Origin: Bacillota bacterium
GTDB lineage: Bacteria > Bacillota > Clostridia > Lachnospirales > Bianqueaceae
Direction of reading: 5' to 3'
DNA length: 64,000 nt
NCBI GenBank assembly: GCA_017620135.1
Contig: JAFZQZ010000090.1
Location: forward strand, 23,092-87,091
The position numbers and the translations under genes are program-made. Numbering within the stretch: position 1 is the stretch's first letter; every line of letters starts with the position of its first letter. Under the pieces are notes generated by a model, which searched no databases, was not told the DNA's origin, and saw only the letters and a list, made by a program, of their open reading frames with translations. Shown piece after piece: positions 27,319-38,095 of the stretch.

Positions 27319-29061
27319 ATGAGTGAATTTAGTGACCGCAGAGTCGTACAGGCTTTGATCCGGTCCGCTCAGCCGCCTTCACGGGAGCAGAGGGAACGGT
27401 TCGTCAAGTTTGTCGCGAACAATTACAGCGGTGAAATTCGTCTGTCCTGGGACAAGGAAGAGTCGATCACCGACGGCTTCATCCTTCAGGTCGGCTCGGA
27501 TCTGTATGACTGGAGCCTGGAAGGCCGTATCCAGCAGATGAAGGAAGCCATCGAGAATGTCACGGATGAGCCGGGTGTTCCTATCACCACCCTGATCCGG
27601 CAGAAGATCGAGAGCTTCCAGCTGGAGGCGATGCCTCGTGAAGTCGGCCGCGTGCTGACGGTCGGAGACGGGATCGCCACGGTGGACGGGCTTTCCGGAG
27701 CTGCCTACGGTGAGATCCTGGTCTTTGAGAACGGGATCCGGGGCATGATCCAGGATCTGAGAAAAGACTACATCGGCTGTGTGCTTTTTGGTGACGACGG
27801 ACAGATTTTGGCCGGAAGCCGTGTGTATCGCACACACAGGCAGGCCGGTGTTCCGGTCGGCTCCAGTTATCTGGGACGTGTCGTGGACGCGCTCGGCGGA
27901 CCGATCGATGATCAGGGTCCTATCCGTGCCGACGACTATATGCCGCTGGAAATCGCGGCTCCGGGGATCATTGACCGTCAGGCTGTCAATGAACCCATGG
28001 AAACAGGGCTTCTTTGTATCGACGCGATGTTCCCGATCGGACGCGGCCAGCGGGAGCTGATCATCGGCGACCGTCAGACCGGTAAAACGACGATCGCTCT
28101 GGATACGATCCTGAATCAGAAGGGTAACGGCGTCATCTGTATCTATGTGGCCATCGGCCAGAAGAACAGTTCCGTGGCGCAGACGGTCAAGATCCTGTCT
28201 GAACACGGGATGATGGATCAGACGATCGTGGTCGTTTCCTCGGCCAGCGATCCGGTACCGCTTCAATATATCGCGCCTTATTCCGGGACGGCCATGGGCG
28301 AGTATTTCATGAATCAGGGCAAGGACGTCCTGATCGTGTATGACGATCTTTCCAAGCACGCCACCAGTTATCGGACGATCTCCCGTCTTCTGGGACGATC
28401 ACCCGGACGTGAAGCCTATCCCGGCGATATTTTCTATCTGCATTCAAGACTGCTGGAACGTTCGGCGCATCTGTCCGATGAAATGGGAGGCGGATCCATG
28501 ACCGCGCTTCCGATCGTCGAGACGCAGGCCGGCGACGTTTCCGCCTATATCCCCACCAATATCATTTCCATCACGGACGGACAGATCTTCCTGGAGAGCG
28601 ATCTGTTTTTCTCCGGTCAGCGGCCCGCTGTGAACGTAGGTCTTTCAGTGTCGCGTGTCGGCGGCAGCGCTCAGACCAAGGCGATGAAATCCGCTACCGG
28701 AACGCTCCGGCTCGATCTTTCGCAGTACCGTGAAATGCAGGTCTTTACCCAGTTTGATTCGGATCTGGATGATCTGACAAAAGCGCAGCTCGCGTACGGT
28801 CAGTCACTGATGCAGCTCCTCAGGCAGTCACAGCACAGTCCTCTTTCTATGGAGGAACAGGTCGTGGTACTGGTCTGTGCACTGGGGCATAAGCTGCAGA
28901 ATTATCCGCTGGATGAGATCCGCAATGTTCGCACGCGGCTGCTGCAGGGAATGAAAGACCGTTATCCGCTCATTATGAATGAGATCTCTGAAGGATATAA
29001 GCTTACACAGGAACTGAGGGAAGCGATCCTTTTAGCCTGTGATGAGATTCTGAAAGAGTGA
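27319..29061 (+). CDS. atpA: ATP synthase alpha subunit with N-terminal delta C-terminal-domain fusion
   Basis: 580 residues, about 75-85 longer than a usual alpha subunit. Residues about 11-80 (REQRERFVKFVANNYSGEI, then DGFILQVGSDLYDWSLEGR) match the C-terminal domain of subunit delta/OSCP. Alpha proper begins near residue 86 with ITTLIRQKIESFQLE. The Walker A GDRQTGKT is at about 250-257 and the arginine-finger region SVSRVGG is present, so alpha looks intact. The six-helix N-terminal domain of delta is missing here and no other delta gene exists in the operon. Alpha carries the non-catalytic nucleotide sites; the fused piece could attach the stalk subunit b. Confidence 0.9.
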   Translation: MSEFSDRRVVQALIRSAQPPSREQRERFVKFVANNYSGEIRLSWDKEESITDGFILQVGSDLYDWSLEGRIQQMKEAIENVTDEPGVPITTLIRQKIESFQLEAMPREVGRVLTVGDGIATVDGLSGAAYGEILVFENGIRGMIQDLRKDYIGCVLFGDDGQILAGSRVYRTHRQAGVPVGSSYLGRVVDALGGPIDDQGPIRADDYMPLEIAAPGIIDRQAVNEPMETGLLCIDAMFPIGRGQRELIIGDRQTGKTTIALDTILNQKGNGVICIYVAIGQKNSSVAQTVKILSEHGMMDQTIVVVSSASDPVPLQYIAPYSGTAMGEYFMNQGKDVLIVYDDLSKHATSYRTISRLLGRSPGREAYPGDIFYLHSRLLERSAHLSDEMGGGSMTALPIVETQAGDVSAYIPTNIISITDGQIFLESDLFFSGQRPAVNVGLSVSRVGGSAQTKAMKSATGTLRLDLSQYREMQVFTQFDSDLDDLTKAQLAYGQSLMQLLRQSQHSPLSMEEQVVVLVCALGHKLQNYPLDEIRNVRTRLLQGMKDRYPLIMNEISEGYKLTQELREAILLACDEILKE

Positions 29062-29065
29062 TCCT

Positions 29066-29944
29066 ATGGCCAGTACAAAAGAGATCCAGGACAGGATCAC
29101 GAGTGTCCGGGACACGCAGCAGATCACCAATGCCATGTACCTGATCGCGTCCATGAAGATGCGCAAGGCAAAGCGTGAACTGGACGGGACCAGGCCATAT
29201 TTTGAAGCTGTCAGTAAAGAGATCAAAAGGATCTTCCGGACAGCGGAAAATGTCCGCAGTCATTATTTTTATTCTTCCGAGAGCGAGATCGAGGCAGAAG
29301 GGACCGACGGGCTTCTGGTCATCACGGCCGACAAGGGCCTGGCCGGAGCCTACAACCAGAATGTGCTCAAAAAAGCGGAAGAGATCCTGAAGCAGAATCC
29401 GGACACCAAACTGTTTGTGGTCGGCGAATTCGGTCGTCAGTATTTTCAAAGGCGAAAGATCGAGGTGGAACAGAACTTTCTCTATACAGCGCAGAATCCG
29501 AACATGGCCCGTGCCAGAGAGATCTGCCTGTCCATGCTGACACCCTACGAAGAAGGCAAGATAAAGCGGATCTTTATTCTCTATACGGATCTGAAAAACG
29601 GTATGGTGACAGAGCCGGTCTACGCCAGGCTCCTGCCGTTCAAGTCATCTTCCTTCCAGACGACGACGGAAGAAAAGAAAGTGAAGACTCCTTTTATCTT
29701 CATGCCGTCGATCGAGGCAGTACTCGACCGGCTGGTCCCGAGTTATGTGTCCGGCAACATCTACAGCGCGCTGGTCGACAGTTTCTGTTCGGAACAGCAG
29801 GCCCGGATGAGCGCGATGAAAGCAGCCGGAGACAATGCCTCCGAGATGCTGGACGAACTATCCATGGAGTACAATCATATCCGTCAGACAGGTATTACAC
29901 AGGAGATCACCGAGCTTTCTGCGGGCAGCAGAAACCGGTCCTGA
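29066..29944 (+). CDS. atpG: F-type ATP synthase subunit gamma
   Basis: 292 residues. N-terminal helix MASTKEIQDRITSVRDTQQI and the C-terminal MKAAGDNASEMLDELSMEYN with QTGITQEITEL are the conserved coiled-coil ends of the rotor shaft. ITADKGLAGAYNQNV in the middle is the Rossmann-like domain. Starts four bases after the stop of the delta-alpha fusion. Confidence 0.96.
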   Translation: MASTKEIQDRITSVRDTQQITNAMYLIASMKMRKAKRELDGTRPYFEAVSKEIKRIFRTAENVRSHYFYSSESEIEAEGTDGLLVITADKGLAGAYNQNVLKKAEEILKQNPDTKLFVVGEFGRQYFQRRKIEVEQNFLYTAQNPNMARAREICLSMLTPYEEGKIKRIFILYTDLKNGMVTEPVYARLLPFKSSSFQTTTEEKKVKTPFIFMPSIEAVLDRLVPSYVSGNIYSALVDSFCSEQQARMSAMKAAGDNASEMLDELSMEYNHIRQTGITQEITELSAGSRNRS

Positions 29945-29953
29945 TCATCATAA

Positions 29954-31842
<1,889 letters not shown>

Positions 31843-31853
31843 AGTTAAAAACG

Positions 31854-31897
31854 AAAAGGCACGATCAGAAGATGGCTTCAGATCATGCCTTTTTTTC
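31854..31897 (+). terminator. Terminator of the atp operon
   Basis: AAAAGGCACGATC (31854-31866) pairs with GATCATGCCTTTT (31881-31893) with one C/A mismatch, then a run of Ts. Confidence 0.85.
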
Positions 31898-31910
31898 ATT
31901 CGTTCACTCA

Positions 31911-32134
31911 GCTCCTCAAATCGAAGTTTTTTCAAAATCACGCGGCGTTGCAAATCGGACGTTTTTCAAAACCACGCGTAAAAGGCTAGTCAGATAGCAG
32001 TCAGAAGGCCAGAAATACGCGTCGATTTGATAAATCCCCAATCTACGGAGCAAACGAGACGTTTGATTTTGAAAAACATGTCTTTTACGGAGCAGGTACG
32101 CGTGCTTTTGAAAAACAGGCTTTATAGGGAGCAA
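31911..32134. repeat. Head-to-head array of five ~36-39-bp repeats
   Basis: Five related units with the rough form TACGCGTG-N-TTTTGAAAAAC-...-GGAGCAA. Two are on the minus strand (31911-31946 and 31945-31980, 34 bases apart) and three on the plus strand (32016-32053, 32056-32094, 32097-32134, 39-42 bases apart). About 35 unrelated bases lie between the two groups. The unit at 32016 is the most degenerate. The last unit contains the stop codon of the pseudouridine synthase gene. The array fills the gap between two convergent genes. Confidence 0.85.
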
Positions 32135-33087
32135 CTGAACCTTGCTTCTGAAGGCAGGAAAGCCATAAAGTCTTCCGGCAAAGGGGCGGTGATCTCCAGA
32201 GGTTCTTTCGTAAAAGGCTCCAGGCAGCGGATCTTCCAGGAATGAAGCATGGTGCGAGGCGCGTCCGGGACAGTCACGGGCGGCGTATAGCTCGTGTATT
32301 CCTGGTAGAGTTTGTCACCCAGAAGAGGATGGCCGAGATGGGCGAAATGCGTACGGATCTGGTGGGTCCGGCCGGTGAGAAGATGGATACGGACCAGGCT
32401 GATGTTTTCGTCGGAAAACAATACTTGATATTCCGTCTGAGCGGGTTTCCCGGACGGATCCGGCTTCATCAGGCGAAGCAGCCGGCCGTTTTCTCCGAGG
32501 GGCGTATTATCTCTGGTTTCGAGAAGGGGCTGGTCGATCAGACCGGCTCCTTCCATTTTCCCAAGGACTAAAGCGAGGTAGATGCGGGAAAGCGTGCCAT
32601 CCGCGCGTTGCCGTTCCAGGATCGTGGCGGCGGGCGTATTTCGGGCGACAGCGATAAGCCCGGATGTTTCCTTATCCAGCCGTCCGATCAGACGGACCGG
32701 TTCGGGATATAATGCCGCCAGATAATTGACCAGGGTGTCATCATAATGACCATGGGCCGGATGGACCGCCATGCCGGATGGCTTGTTCACCATCAGCAGG
32801 TCATTGGAATTATAGAGGATGGAAAGATCGCCTTCCGCGGGAACGACCGAAGGTCCCGTATCCGGCAGAGTCACCGTGATCTCATCACCGGCCAGAACAG
32901 GTGTTTTCATGGTAAAAAGAGGCTCAGCAGTCTTTCTCGCGGGTGACGCTTGGAAGACGAGAGCCCCTTTCAGGTTCAGAACATGCCGGATCTGTCCGGC
33001 ACTTAAGAAACAGCGGTCTTTCAGGATCTGTCTCAGGGTAAGTCCCTGATCAGCTTCCGTGACAGTATAGCGGATGTTTTTTTCCAT
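32122..33087 (-). CDS. RluD/RluA-family pseudouridine synthase
   Basis: 321 residues. N-terminal S4-like RNA-binding region (LRQILKDRCFLSAGQIRHVL) and the catalytic motif IGRLDKETSGL with the active Asp, then RIHLLTGRTHQIRTHFAHLG. It isomerises uridine in rRNA or tRNA; the exact site is not predictable. The last five codons lie within the third plus-strand unit of the repeat array, so the C terminus may have been changed by the repeat. One base separates it from the upstream pgsA-like gene. Confidence 0.92.
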   Translation of the reverse strand: MEKNIRYTVTEADQGLTLRQILKDRCFLSAGQIRHVLNLKGALVFQASPARKTAEPLFTMKTPVLAGDEITVTLPDTGPSVVPAEGDLSILYNSNDLLMVNKPSGMAVHPAHGHYDDTLVNYLAALYPEPVRLIGRLDKETSGLIAVARNTPAATILERQRADGTLSRIYLALVLGKMEGAGLIDQPLLETRDNTPLGENGRLLRLMKPDPSGKPAQTEYQVLFSDENISLVRIHLLTGRTHQIRTHFAHLGHPLLGDKLYQEYTSYTPPVTVPDAPRTMLHSWKIRCLEPFTKEPLEITAPLPEDFMAFLPSEARFSCSL

Positions 33088-33088
33088 G

Positions 33089-33736
33089 TTATTTATAGTC
33101 GTGGAGCGTCGGATCTTCGGGATCCGGGACGATCGGATCCGAGTCGATCTTTTTGCCTTTGCTGTCGACAGTGACCGTGCCTTCGGTCCTGCCGTGCCAC
33201 ATGCCCCAGTAATTGTGCGCGTAAAGCATCAGCGTGACGATCATCCAGGTCCCGCAGAAAACGACCAGAGAGAGACGGATGTTTTCAGGCATCTGTGGAA
33301 AGACCAGCAGAAGAAGGATGGTCCCGTCGGTGATACCGGTTCCGACTTTGCCGTACCATTTGGCGCCGCCGAACTTGATATGCTTTTTGCGGATGGTCAC
33401 AGCGCCGGCGATAGCCATAAAAGCTTCTTTGATAAACTCGATAGCGAACAGATACCAGAGCATCGGGTAGCGGATACCCAGACAGATGACAGCCGCGCCC
33501 TGGGTACACTTATCGGCAACGGGATCCAGCAGGATGCCCAGTTCGGACACCTGGTTGAAAGCTCTGGCGGCCTTGCCGTCCAGAAAATCGGAGACGATGG
33601 AAAAAACGACACACAAAACAGCACCGGTATTATGGCCGGTGAGATAGAAATAAATAAATGGCGGGATCAGTAAGAAGCGTATATAGGTCAATATATTGGG
33701 AACATAGAACAGTTCCCTCTTTCTGAATCGAAGCAT
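33089..33736 (-). CDS. CDP-alcohol phosphatidyltransferase (PgsA-like)
   Basis: 215 residues, several membrane helices. The signature D-x2-D-G-x2-A-R-x8-G-x3-D-x3-D is intact in SDFLDGKAARAF and NQVSELGILLDPVADK. Such enzymes transfer a phosphatidyl group from CDP-diacylglycerol to an alcohol; the PgsA branch (glycerol 3-phosphate, leading to phosphatidylglycerol) is most likely, but the alcohol is inferred. The C-terminal 35 residues are hydrophilic and acidic, more than usual. First gene of a two-gene operon. Confidence 0.87.
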   Translation of the reverse strand: MLRFRKRELFYVPNILTYIRFLLIPPFIYFYLTGHNTGAVLCVVFSIVSDFLDGKAARAFNQVSELGILLDPVADKCTQGAAVICLGIRYPMLWYLFAIEFIKEAFMAIAGAVTIRKKHIKFGGAKWYGKVGTGITDGTILLLLVFPQMPENIRLSLVVFCGTWMIVTLMLYAHNYWGMWHGRTEGTVTVDSKGKKIDSDPIVPDPEDPTLHDYK

Positions 33737-33780
33737 GAAATTCCTTTCTTTTTTGCATCAAAAACAAAACGAACATTACT

Positions 33781-33809
33781 ATTTTATCACGCTTTGCGGG
33801 GTTCTGCAA
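33781..33809 (-). promoter_or_regulatory. Promoter of the pgsA-like operon
   Basis: Minus strand: TTGCAG (33809-33804), 17-base spacer, TAAAAT (33786-33781). Confidence 0.6.
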
Positions 33810-33839
33810 GCAACCGGATTCTTAATTTACGGAAAAACG

Positions 33840-33868
33840 TTGCATATTGAGTGGAAAATCGGTATCAT
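33840..33868 (+). promoter_or_regulatory. Promoter of the fucosidase gene
   Basis: TTGCAT (33840-33845), 17-base spacer, TATCAT (33863-33868). Confidence 0.55.
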
Positions 33869-33898
33869 GGAGTCCAAGACTTTATTTCAGGAGAGACT

Positions 33899-35587
33899 AT
33901 GAATATTCATTCTCATCTGCTGCCGGAAATGCAGCCTCAGAAAAAAGCAGGGGCCGTGGATGAATCCGCGGTAATGGATAATACGCTTTCCGGTTCATTT
34001 GTCAGTCGAAACCTGCCGGAAAAACTTACCTGGCTGCAGGATGCCGGGATGGGATTATTTATCCACTGGTCACTGGACGCCCAACTGGGATGCGTCATCA
34101 GTCACACGCTTGTCGGGGCCAGCAGAGATTATGTGGAACGTTTTTATACCGAACTCCCGAAAACGCTGGAGAAGGGAGAATGGGATTTTGATCATCTCGC
34201 CAACCTGGCTAAACTGTGCGGATTTCAGTATGCGGTCCTGACGACCAAGCATCACTGCGGCTTCTGCCTGTGGCCGTCGGAAAGCACGGATTTTCATGTG
34301 GGAAATACCGCTGTCGGAAGAGATCTGGTATCGGAATACGCCGCAGCGTTTCGCCGCAAGGGGATCAAGGTAGGCTTTTATTTTTCGCCGGAGGATTTCT
34401 GGTTTCTCCGGAAGATGGGCCTTCCCATCACCCGCAGCCCCAAAGAAACTTATCCGGAAGAGATCCATCAGGCTTACCGTGCGTATCTGAAGATCCAGAT
34501 GGAAGAACTGATGGATCACGGACCGGTGGACGTGCTGTTTTTCGACGGCGGGGAAAGCATGACCGGTGAAGACGGGATCAGCCTGCAGCAGTACTGCATG
34601 AATATTGCCTGGGACTATCAGCCGGACGTGCTGATCACGAGAGGCGCGATCCCCACTCCGGAACAGCAGCTGCCGGGCGTAGGAGCGGATCAGGCCTGGG
34701 AAGCCTGTATCACACTGGGAACGGCCTGGCAGTATCAGCCGACGAACGAGATCTACAAGACCGGCGCGCATGTCATCCGGCTCCTGGTAGATACCAGGGC
34801 AAAGGGCGGAGCGCTGCTGCTCAATATCGGACCGGACGCGAGAGGGATCCTCTGCCGGGAACAGGAGAACATTCTTCGGGAACTGGCGCTTTGGCATTTT
34901 ATCAACGGGGAATCGGTCCACTCTGTCCGGCCGTGGGTGCTGGTCTCGGAAGAGGATGAGGAGCGGACGATCTATCTTCTGAGGAAAAAGGATGAAGATA
35001 CCGTTTACGCAGTCATTTTCGGAGAAAAGGAGTGGGATCGCGGCCAGAGGAGGAAGATCACGCTTCATTCGGTGAAAGCGGGAGAGAAGACCACCGTTCA
35101 GGTATTGGGCCAAAGCGGAGAAGAAACGGAATACCGGCCCGATCTGGACGCGCATTCCTACTTTACACAGGAAGAAGACCGGCTGGTCATCGACGTCATG
35201 AATGCGCAGCGAGTCTACTGCGGGATCCAGTGGAGAAATCCGCTAGTACTGAAGCTGACCGACGTTCATCCGGCATTCGTCCCGATGATGATCAAGCAGG
35301 GAGAAAGCAGTATATATGGCGGGGAAGTGCTTCTGAAAGCCAATGTACGGGATATGGGAAGCTTTGAGAGCGCCTCTCTTCGCTTTGAATACCGTGTCTA
35401 CCCGGGATTCGCGCTTTCCTCCTACGATGAAGGGTGGAAGAGCACGGATCCGGTCACGGTGAAGAAGCCGGGAAGCTATGAGACTGTTCTGGATGGTCTT
35501 AGCTCCGGCGTCACCTATCAGTGGAAGGCCATCCTGGAAAACAGACAAAACCGCATGCAGACAGAGATGGCGCTCTTTCATTTGTGA
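33899..35587 (+). CDS. GH29-family alpha-L-fucosidase, cytoplasmic
   Basis: 562 residues from ATG 33899 behind CAGGAGAG. GH29 features: GMGLFIHWSLDAQLG near the N terminus, AVLTTKHHCGFCLWPS, and the nucleophile Asp216 in VLFFDGGES. GALLLNIGPDARG ends the barrel, followed by a beta-sandwich region. No signal peptide, so it probably acts on imported fucosylated oligosaccharides. It stands alone with its own promoter; no fucose transporter or standard fucose pathway is adjacent, although a fucose-isomerase-like frame occurs at the right end of the window. Confidence 0.88.
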   Translation: MNIHSHLLPEMQPQKKAGAVDESAVMDNTLSGSFVSRNLPEKLTWLQDAGMGLFIHWSLDAQLGCVISHTLVGASRDYVERFYTELPKTLEKGEWDFDHLANLAKLCGFQYAVLTTKHHCGFCLWPSESTDFHVGNTAVGRDLVSEYAAAFRRKGIKVGFYFSPEDFWFLRKMGLPITRSPKETYPEEIHQAYRAYLKIQMEELMDHGPVDVLFFDGGESMTGEDGISLQQYCMNIAWDYQPDVLITRGAIPTPEQQLPGVGADQAWEACITLGTAWQYQPTNEIYKTGAHVIRLLVDTRAKGGALLLNIGPDARGILCREQENILRELALWHFINGESVHSVRPWVLVSEEDEERTIYLLRKKDEDTVYAVIFGEKEWDRGQRRKITLHSVKAGEKTTVQVLGQSGEETEYRPDLDAHSYFTQEEDRLVIDVMNAQRVYCGIQWRNPLVLKLTDVHPAFVPMMIKQGESSIYGGEVLLKANVRDMGSFESASLRFEYRVYPGFALSSYDEGWKSTDPVTVKKPGSYETVLDGLSSGVTYQWKAILENRQNRMQTEMALFHL

Positions 35588-35588
35588 G

Positions 35589-35631
35589 TTTACAATCAGC
35601 AGAAAAGAGTTTATAATGGGAACATGTTCCC
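35589..35631 (+). promoter_or_regulatory. Promoter with palindromic element at the start site
   Basis: TTTACA (35589-35594), 17-base spacer, perfect TATAAT (35612-35617), immediately followed by the perfect 14-bp palindrome GGGAACATGTTCCC (35618-35631), which would cover the transcription start. It reads into the RACE / E2-like / acyl-CoA ligase operon and is a good operator candidate. Confidence 0.75.
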
Positions 35632-35660
35632 TTGAGGCCCCTTAAGGAAAGGAGTCAGCC

Positions 35661-37175
35661 GTGATTACTGTAACGATTCACCAGAAAGATCAGATTAGCA
35701 AGGTCCAGGCCGCGCAGGGCGAGCTTATGCTGGATATCCTTCAGCGTGAACAGATCCCTGTCAGGACACCATGCGGCGGAAGAGGCACCTGCCGGAAATG
35801 CCGTATCACCATGACGCAGACCAATCAGGTGACCGGCCAGATGGAGACAGTGCAGCACCGCGCCTGTACGACACAGGTGATGGAGGACTGCGATGTCTGG
35901 GTCCCGGACTACAGCAGCGGATATAAATTCCGTTATGAAGAAACGGCTAGATCCGCGAAGGAAGAGGTATACCAGGCAGCGGTCGATCTCGGTACGACGA
36001 CGATCGCCGTCCAGGTGATCGATCAGGAAGGGATCGTGGCTCTTTCAGGAACAAAGCTGAATGAACAGGAGATCTGCGGCGCGGATGTCATCAGCCGGAT
36101 CAAGGCATCGGGTGAAGGCAAGAGAGAACTGCTGACCGACCTTGTCCGGAAGGAAGTAGCCGGGATGCTGAAAGACTATCACTGCGAAAAAGTGGCAGTC
36201 TGCGGCAATACGACAATGCTGCATCTGTTCCTCGGCGTCGATCCGTCACCGATCGGTGTTTACCCGTTTACCCCTGTATTTACCGAGACGAAAGTAGTTG
36301 CGGGCAGTGAAGTCGGGCTGGACGCGGATACGGTCATCGTGCTGCCGTCTGCTTCCGGTTATATCGGTGCGGATACGGTCTGCGGCGCTCTGGCGCAGGA
36401 CCTTTCCAAAGAGAGCGGGACGCTGCTCATCGACCTCGGGACCAACGGCGAAATGGTACTTAGTTTCCGCGGGCAGATGTTCGCCGCTTCGACAGCGGCA
36501 GGACCCTGTCTGGAAGGAGCGGAGATCGAGTGCGGTATGGGCGGAACGCCCGGCGCGATCGCGCATGTGCGGCTTGCGCCGCCGATGACAGGCTATCTGC
36601 GGCCTTTGATGGATGATTCCCCGTTCCAGATGAAGATCATCGACGCGGAGCTAGCGGAAGGGATCTGCGGCAGCGGTCTGATCGATATCGTAGCGCTGCT
36701 GCTGGAATTGGGCGTGATGACGAAAGACGGGCAGTTCGTAAAAGATCAGCCGCCCGGACCGGCCCGCACGGTAGCGCAGCGGATCCGGGACGGAAAACTT
36801 TATCTGACGGACAGCGTTTACCTTTCCGAGCAGGATATCCGGAAATTCCAGCTGGCCAAGGCAGCGATCCGCGCGGGGATCGAGACCCTGCTGGAAGCGG
36901 CCGGCGCGAAAACGGATGATGTGGATGAAGTACTGATCGCGGGCGGACTCGGCTATTTCCTTCGTACCGAATCAGCGGTAAGAGCCGGTCTTATACCGGA
37001 AGAAATATCCGAGGAGATGGAAGCTGTCGGAAACGCCGCGCTGGAAGGCGCGCTGAAATGCCTGGATCCGGAAGTTCTGAAAGAGGCGGAGAAGATCGCG
37101 AAAGCTATTCAGGTGATCGATCTTTCCGCATTCAAGGGATTTGAAAAACGCTGGATCGCATCAATGAATTTCTAA
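35661..37175 (+). CDS. RACE-family [2Fe-2S] ATPase (reductive activator of corrinoid enzymes)
   Basis: 504 residues, GTG start behind AAGGAG. An N-terminal plant-ferredoxin-type [2Fe-2S] domain has Cys38, Cys44, Cys47 and Cys69. The large C-terminal part is the ASKHA-fold ATPase domain (DUF4445 type) with VDLGTTTIAVQVID, CGNTTMLHLFLG and LIDLGTNGEM. Proteins of this family use ATP and an electron to reduce cob(II)alamin in corrinoid methyltransferase systems. No corrinoid protein or methyltransferase is next to it; instead an E2-like protein and an acyl-CoA ligase follow, so its partner is elsewhere or it does something else. Confidence 0.85.
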   Translation: MITVTIHQKDQISKVQAAQGELMLDILQREQIPVRTPCGGRGTCRKCRITMTQTNQVTGQMETVQHRACTTQVMEDCDVWVPDYSSGYKFRYEETARSAKEEVYQAAVDLGTTTIAVQVIDQEGIVALSGTKLNEQEICGADVISRIKASGEGKRELLTDLVRKEVAGMLKDYHCEKVAVCGNTTMLHLFLGVDPSPIGVYPFTPVFTETKVVAGSEVGLDADTVIVLPSASGYIGADTVCGALAQDLSKESGTLLIDLGTNGEMVLSFRGQMFAASTAAGPCLEGAEIECGMGGTPGAIAHVRLAPPMTGYLRPLMDDSPFQMKIIDAELAEGICGSGLIDIVALLLELGVMTKDGQFVKDQPPGPARTVAQRIRDGKLYLTDSVYLSEQDIRKFQLAKAAIRAGIETLLEAAGAKTDDVDEVLIAGGLGYFLRTESAVRAGLIPEEISEEMEAVGNAALEGALKCLDPEVLKEAEKIAKAIQVIDLSAFKGFEKRWIASMNF

Positions 37176-37207
37176 AATAATATATTACTTATTACCAGGA
37201 GGCTCTC

Positions 37208-38095
37208 ATGAGTAAAGCGAAACGTCGCTGGGGCGACAGAAGAGACGCGACTTTGATCCGTGATCTGGACGGTCTTCATTTTATCATGAATATCGTCTAT
37301 GGCAAGAAGACCGAGAACGAAGCTTATATCTCACAGAATATCGATCTGACGGCCATGAATGAGTATCTGACCAGACTGAACTATGATGGCATCGACTTCA
37401 AATATACATTTTTCCATATCATTGTAGCGGCCATCCTTAAAACCGTTTATCTTCGTCCCAAACTGAACCGCTTTATCGTCAATGAGAATATGTATCAGCG
37501 TAATGTCGTAAGCGCGGCTTTTATCGTCAAGAAGATCTTCAGTGACGAAGGAGAGGAAGGACTGGCTTTCCTGGAAGCTCACGCGGACGATACGCTGGAG
37601 AGCGTTCATAACCGAATCAAGGAAATCGTTACGAAGGAACGCAAGCACCACGAAGGCAGCGCGAATCCGACCGAGGTCGCGATGGATTTCTTCGCACAGA
37701 AGCTGCCCCGTTTCCTGAGTAAGTCCTGTGTTCATTTTCTGATGTGGCTGGACAAACACGGCTGGGTGCCGCAGGCACTGATTTCCGATGATCCCAATCA
37801 GGCGTCTGTGCTGATCTCCAACCTGGGTTCCATTAAAATCAAATCCGGTTATCACCATCTGTCCAACTGGGGAACCACTTCCATGTTCTGTATCGTGGGT
37901 GAGAAGGAATGGCGCCCGATCTTCAGTCAGGACGGTTCCTATGTTATGCATGAATTCTTAGATCTCGGCATGACCATAGACGAACGTCTGGCGGACGGAT
38001 ACTACTATTCCAAGAGTATCAAGCTTCTGAAGTACCTCCTGGAACATCCGGAAGAACTGGAAAAACCATTGGAGGAGGAAGTCAGCTATGAGTAA
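37208..38095 (+). CDS. E2/CAT-like acyltransferase-fold protein lacking the catalytic His
   Basis: 295 residues, no lipoyl domain. The fold pattern is that of 2-oxoacid dehydrogenase E2 and chloramphenicol acetyltransferase catalytic domains: FTFFHIIVAAILKTVY-like helix early, SVLISNLGSIKIKSGY and the C-terminal TIDERLADGYYYSKSIKLL. In active enzymes that last motif is D-H-R-x3-D-G; here the His position is Glu259, so normal acyl transfer is doubtful. It overlaps the following acyl-CoA ligase gene by eight bases. It might bind acyl groups or act as a structural partner of the ligase. Confidence 0.72.
   Translation: MSKAKRRWGDRRDATLIRDLDGLHFIMNIVYGKKTENEAYISQNIDLTAMNEYLTRLNYDGIDFKYTFFHIIVAAILKTVYLRPKLNRFIVNENMYQRNVVSAAFIVKKIFSDEGEEGLAFLEAHADDTLESVHNRIKEIVTKERKHHEGSANPTEVAMDFFAQKLPRFLSKSCVHFLMWLDKHGWVPQALISDDPNQASVLISNLGSIKIKSGYHHLSNWGTTSMFCIVGEKEWRPIFSQDGSYVMHEFLDLGMTIDERLADGYYYSKSIKLLKYLLEHPEELEKPLEEEVSYE

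Noticed and set aside
34070..35155. Minus-strand ORF of 361 codons
   Set aside because: Antisense to the GH29 fucosidase, whose motifs are intact.
35618..35631. LexA (SOS) box
   Set aside because: The palindrome has only two bases between GAAC and GTTC; the Gram-positive LexA box has four.
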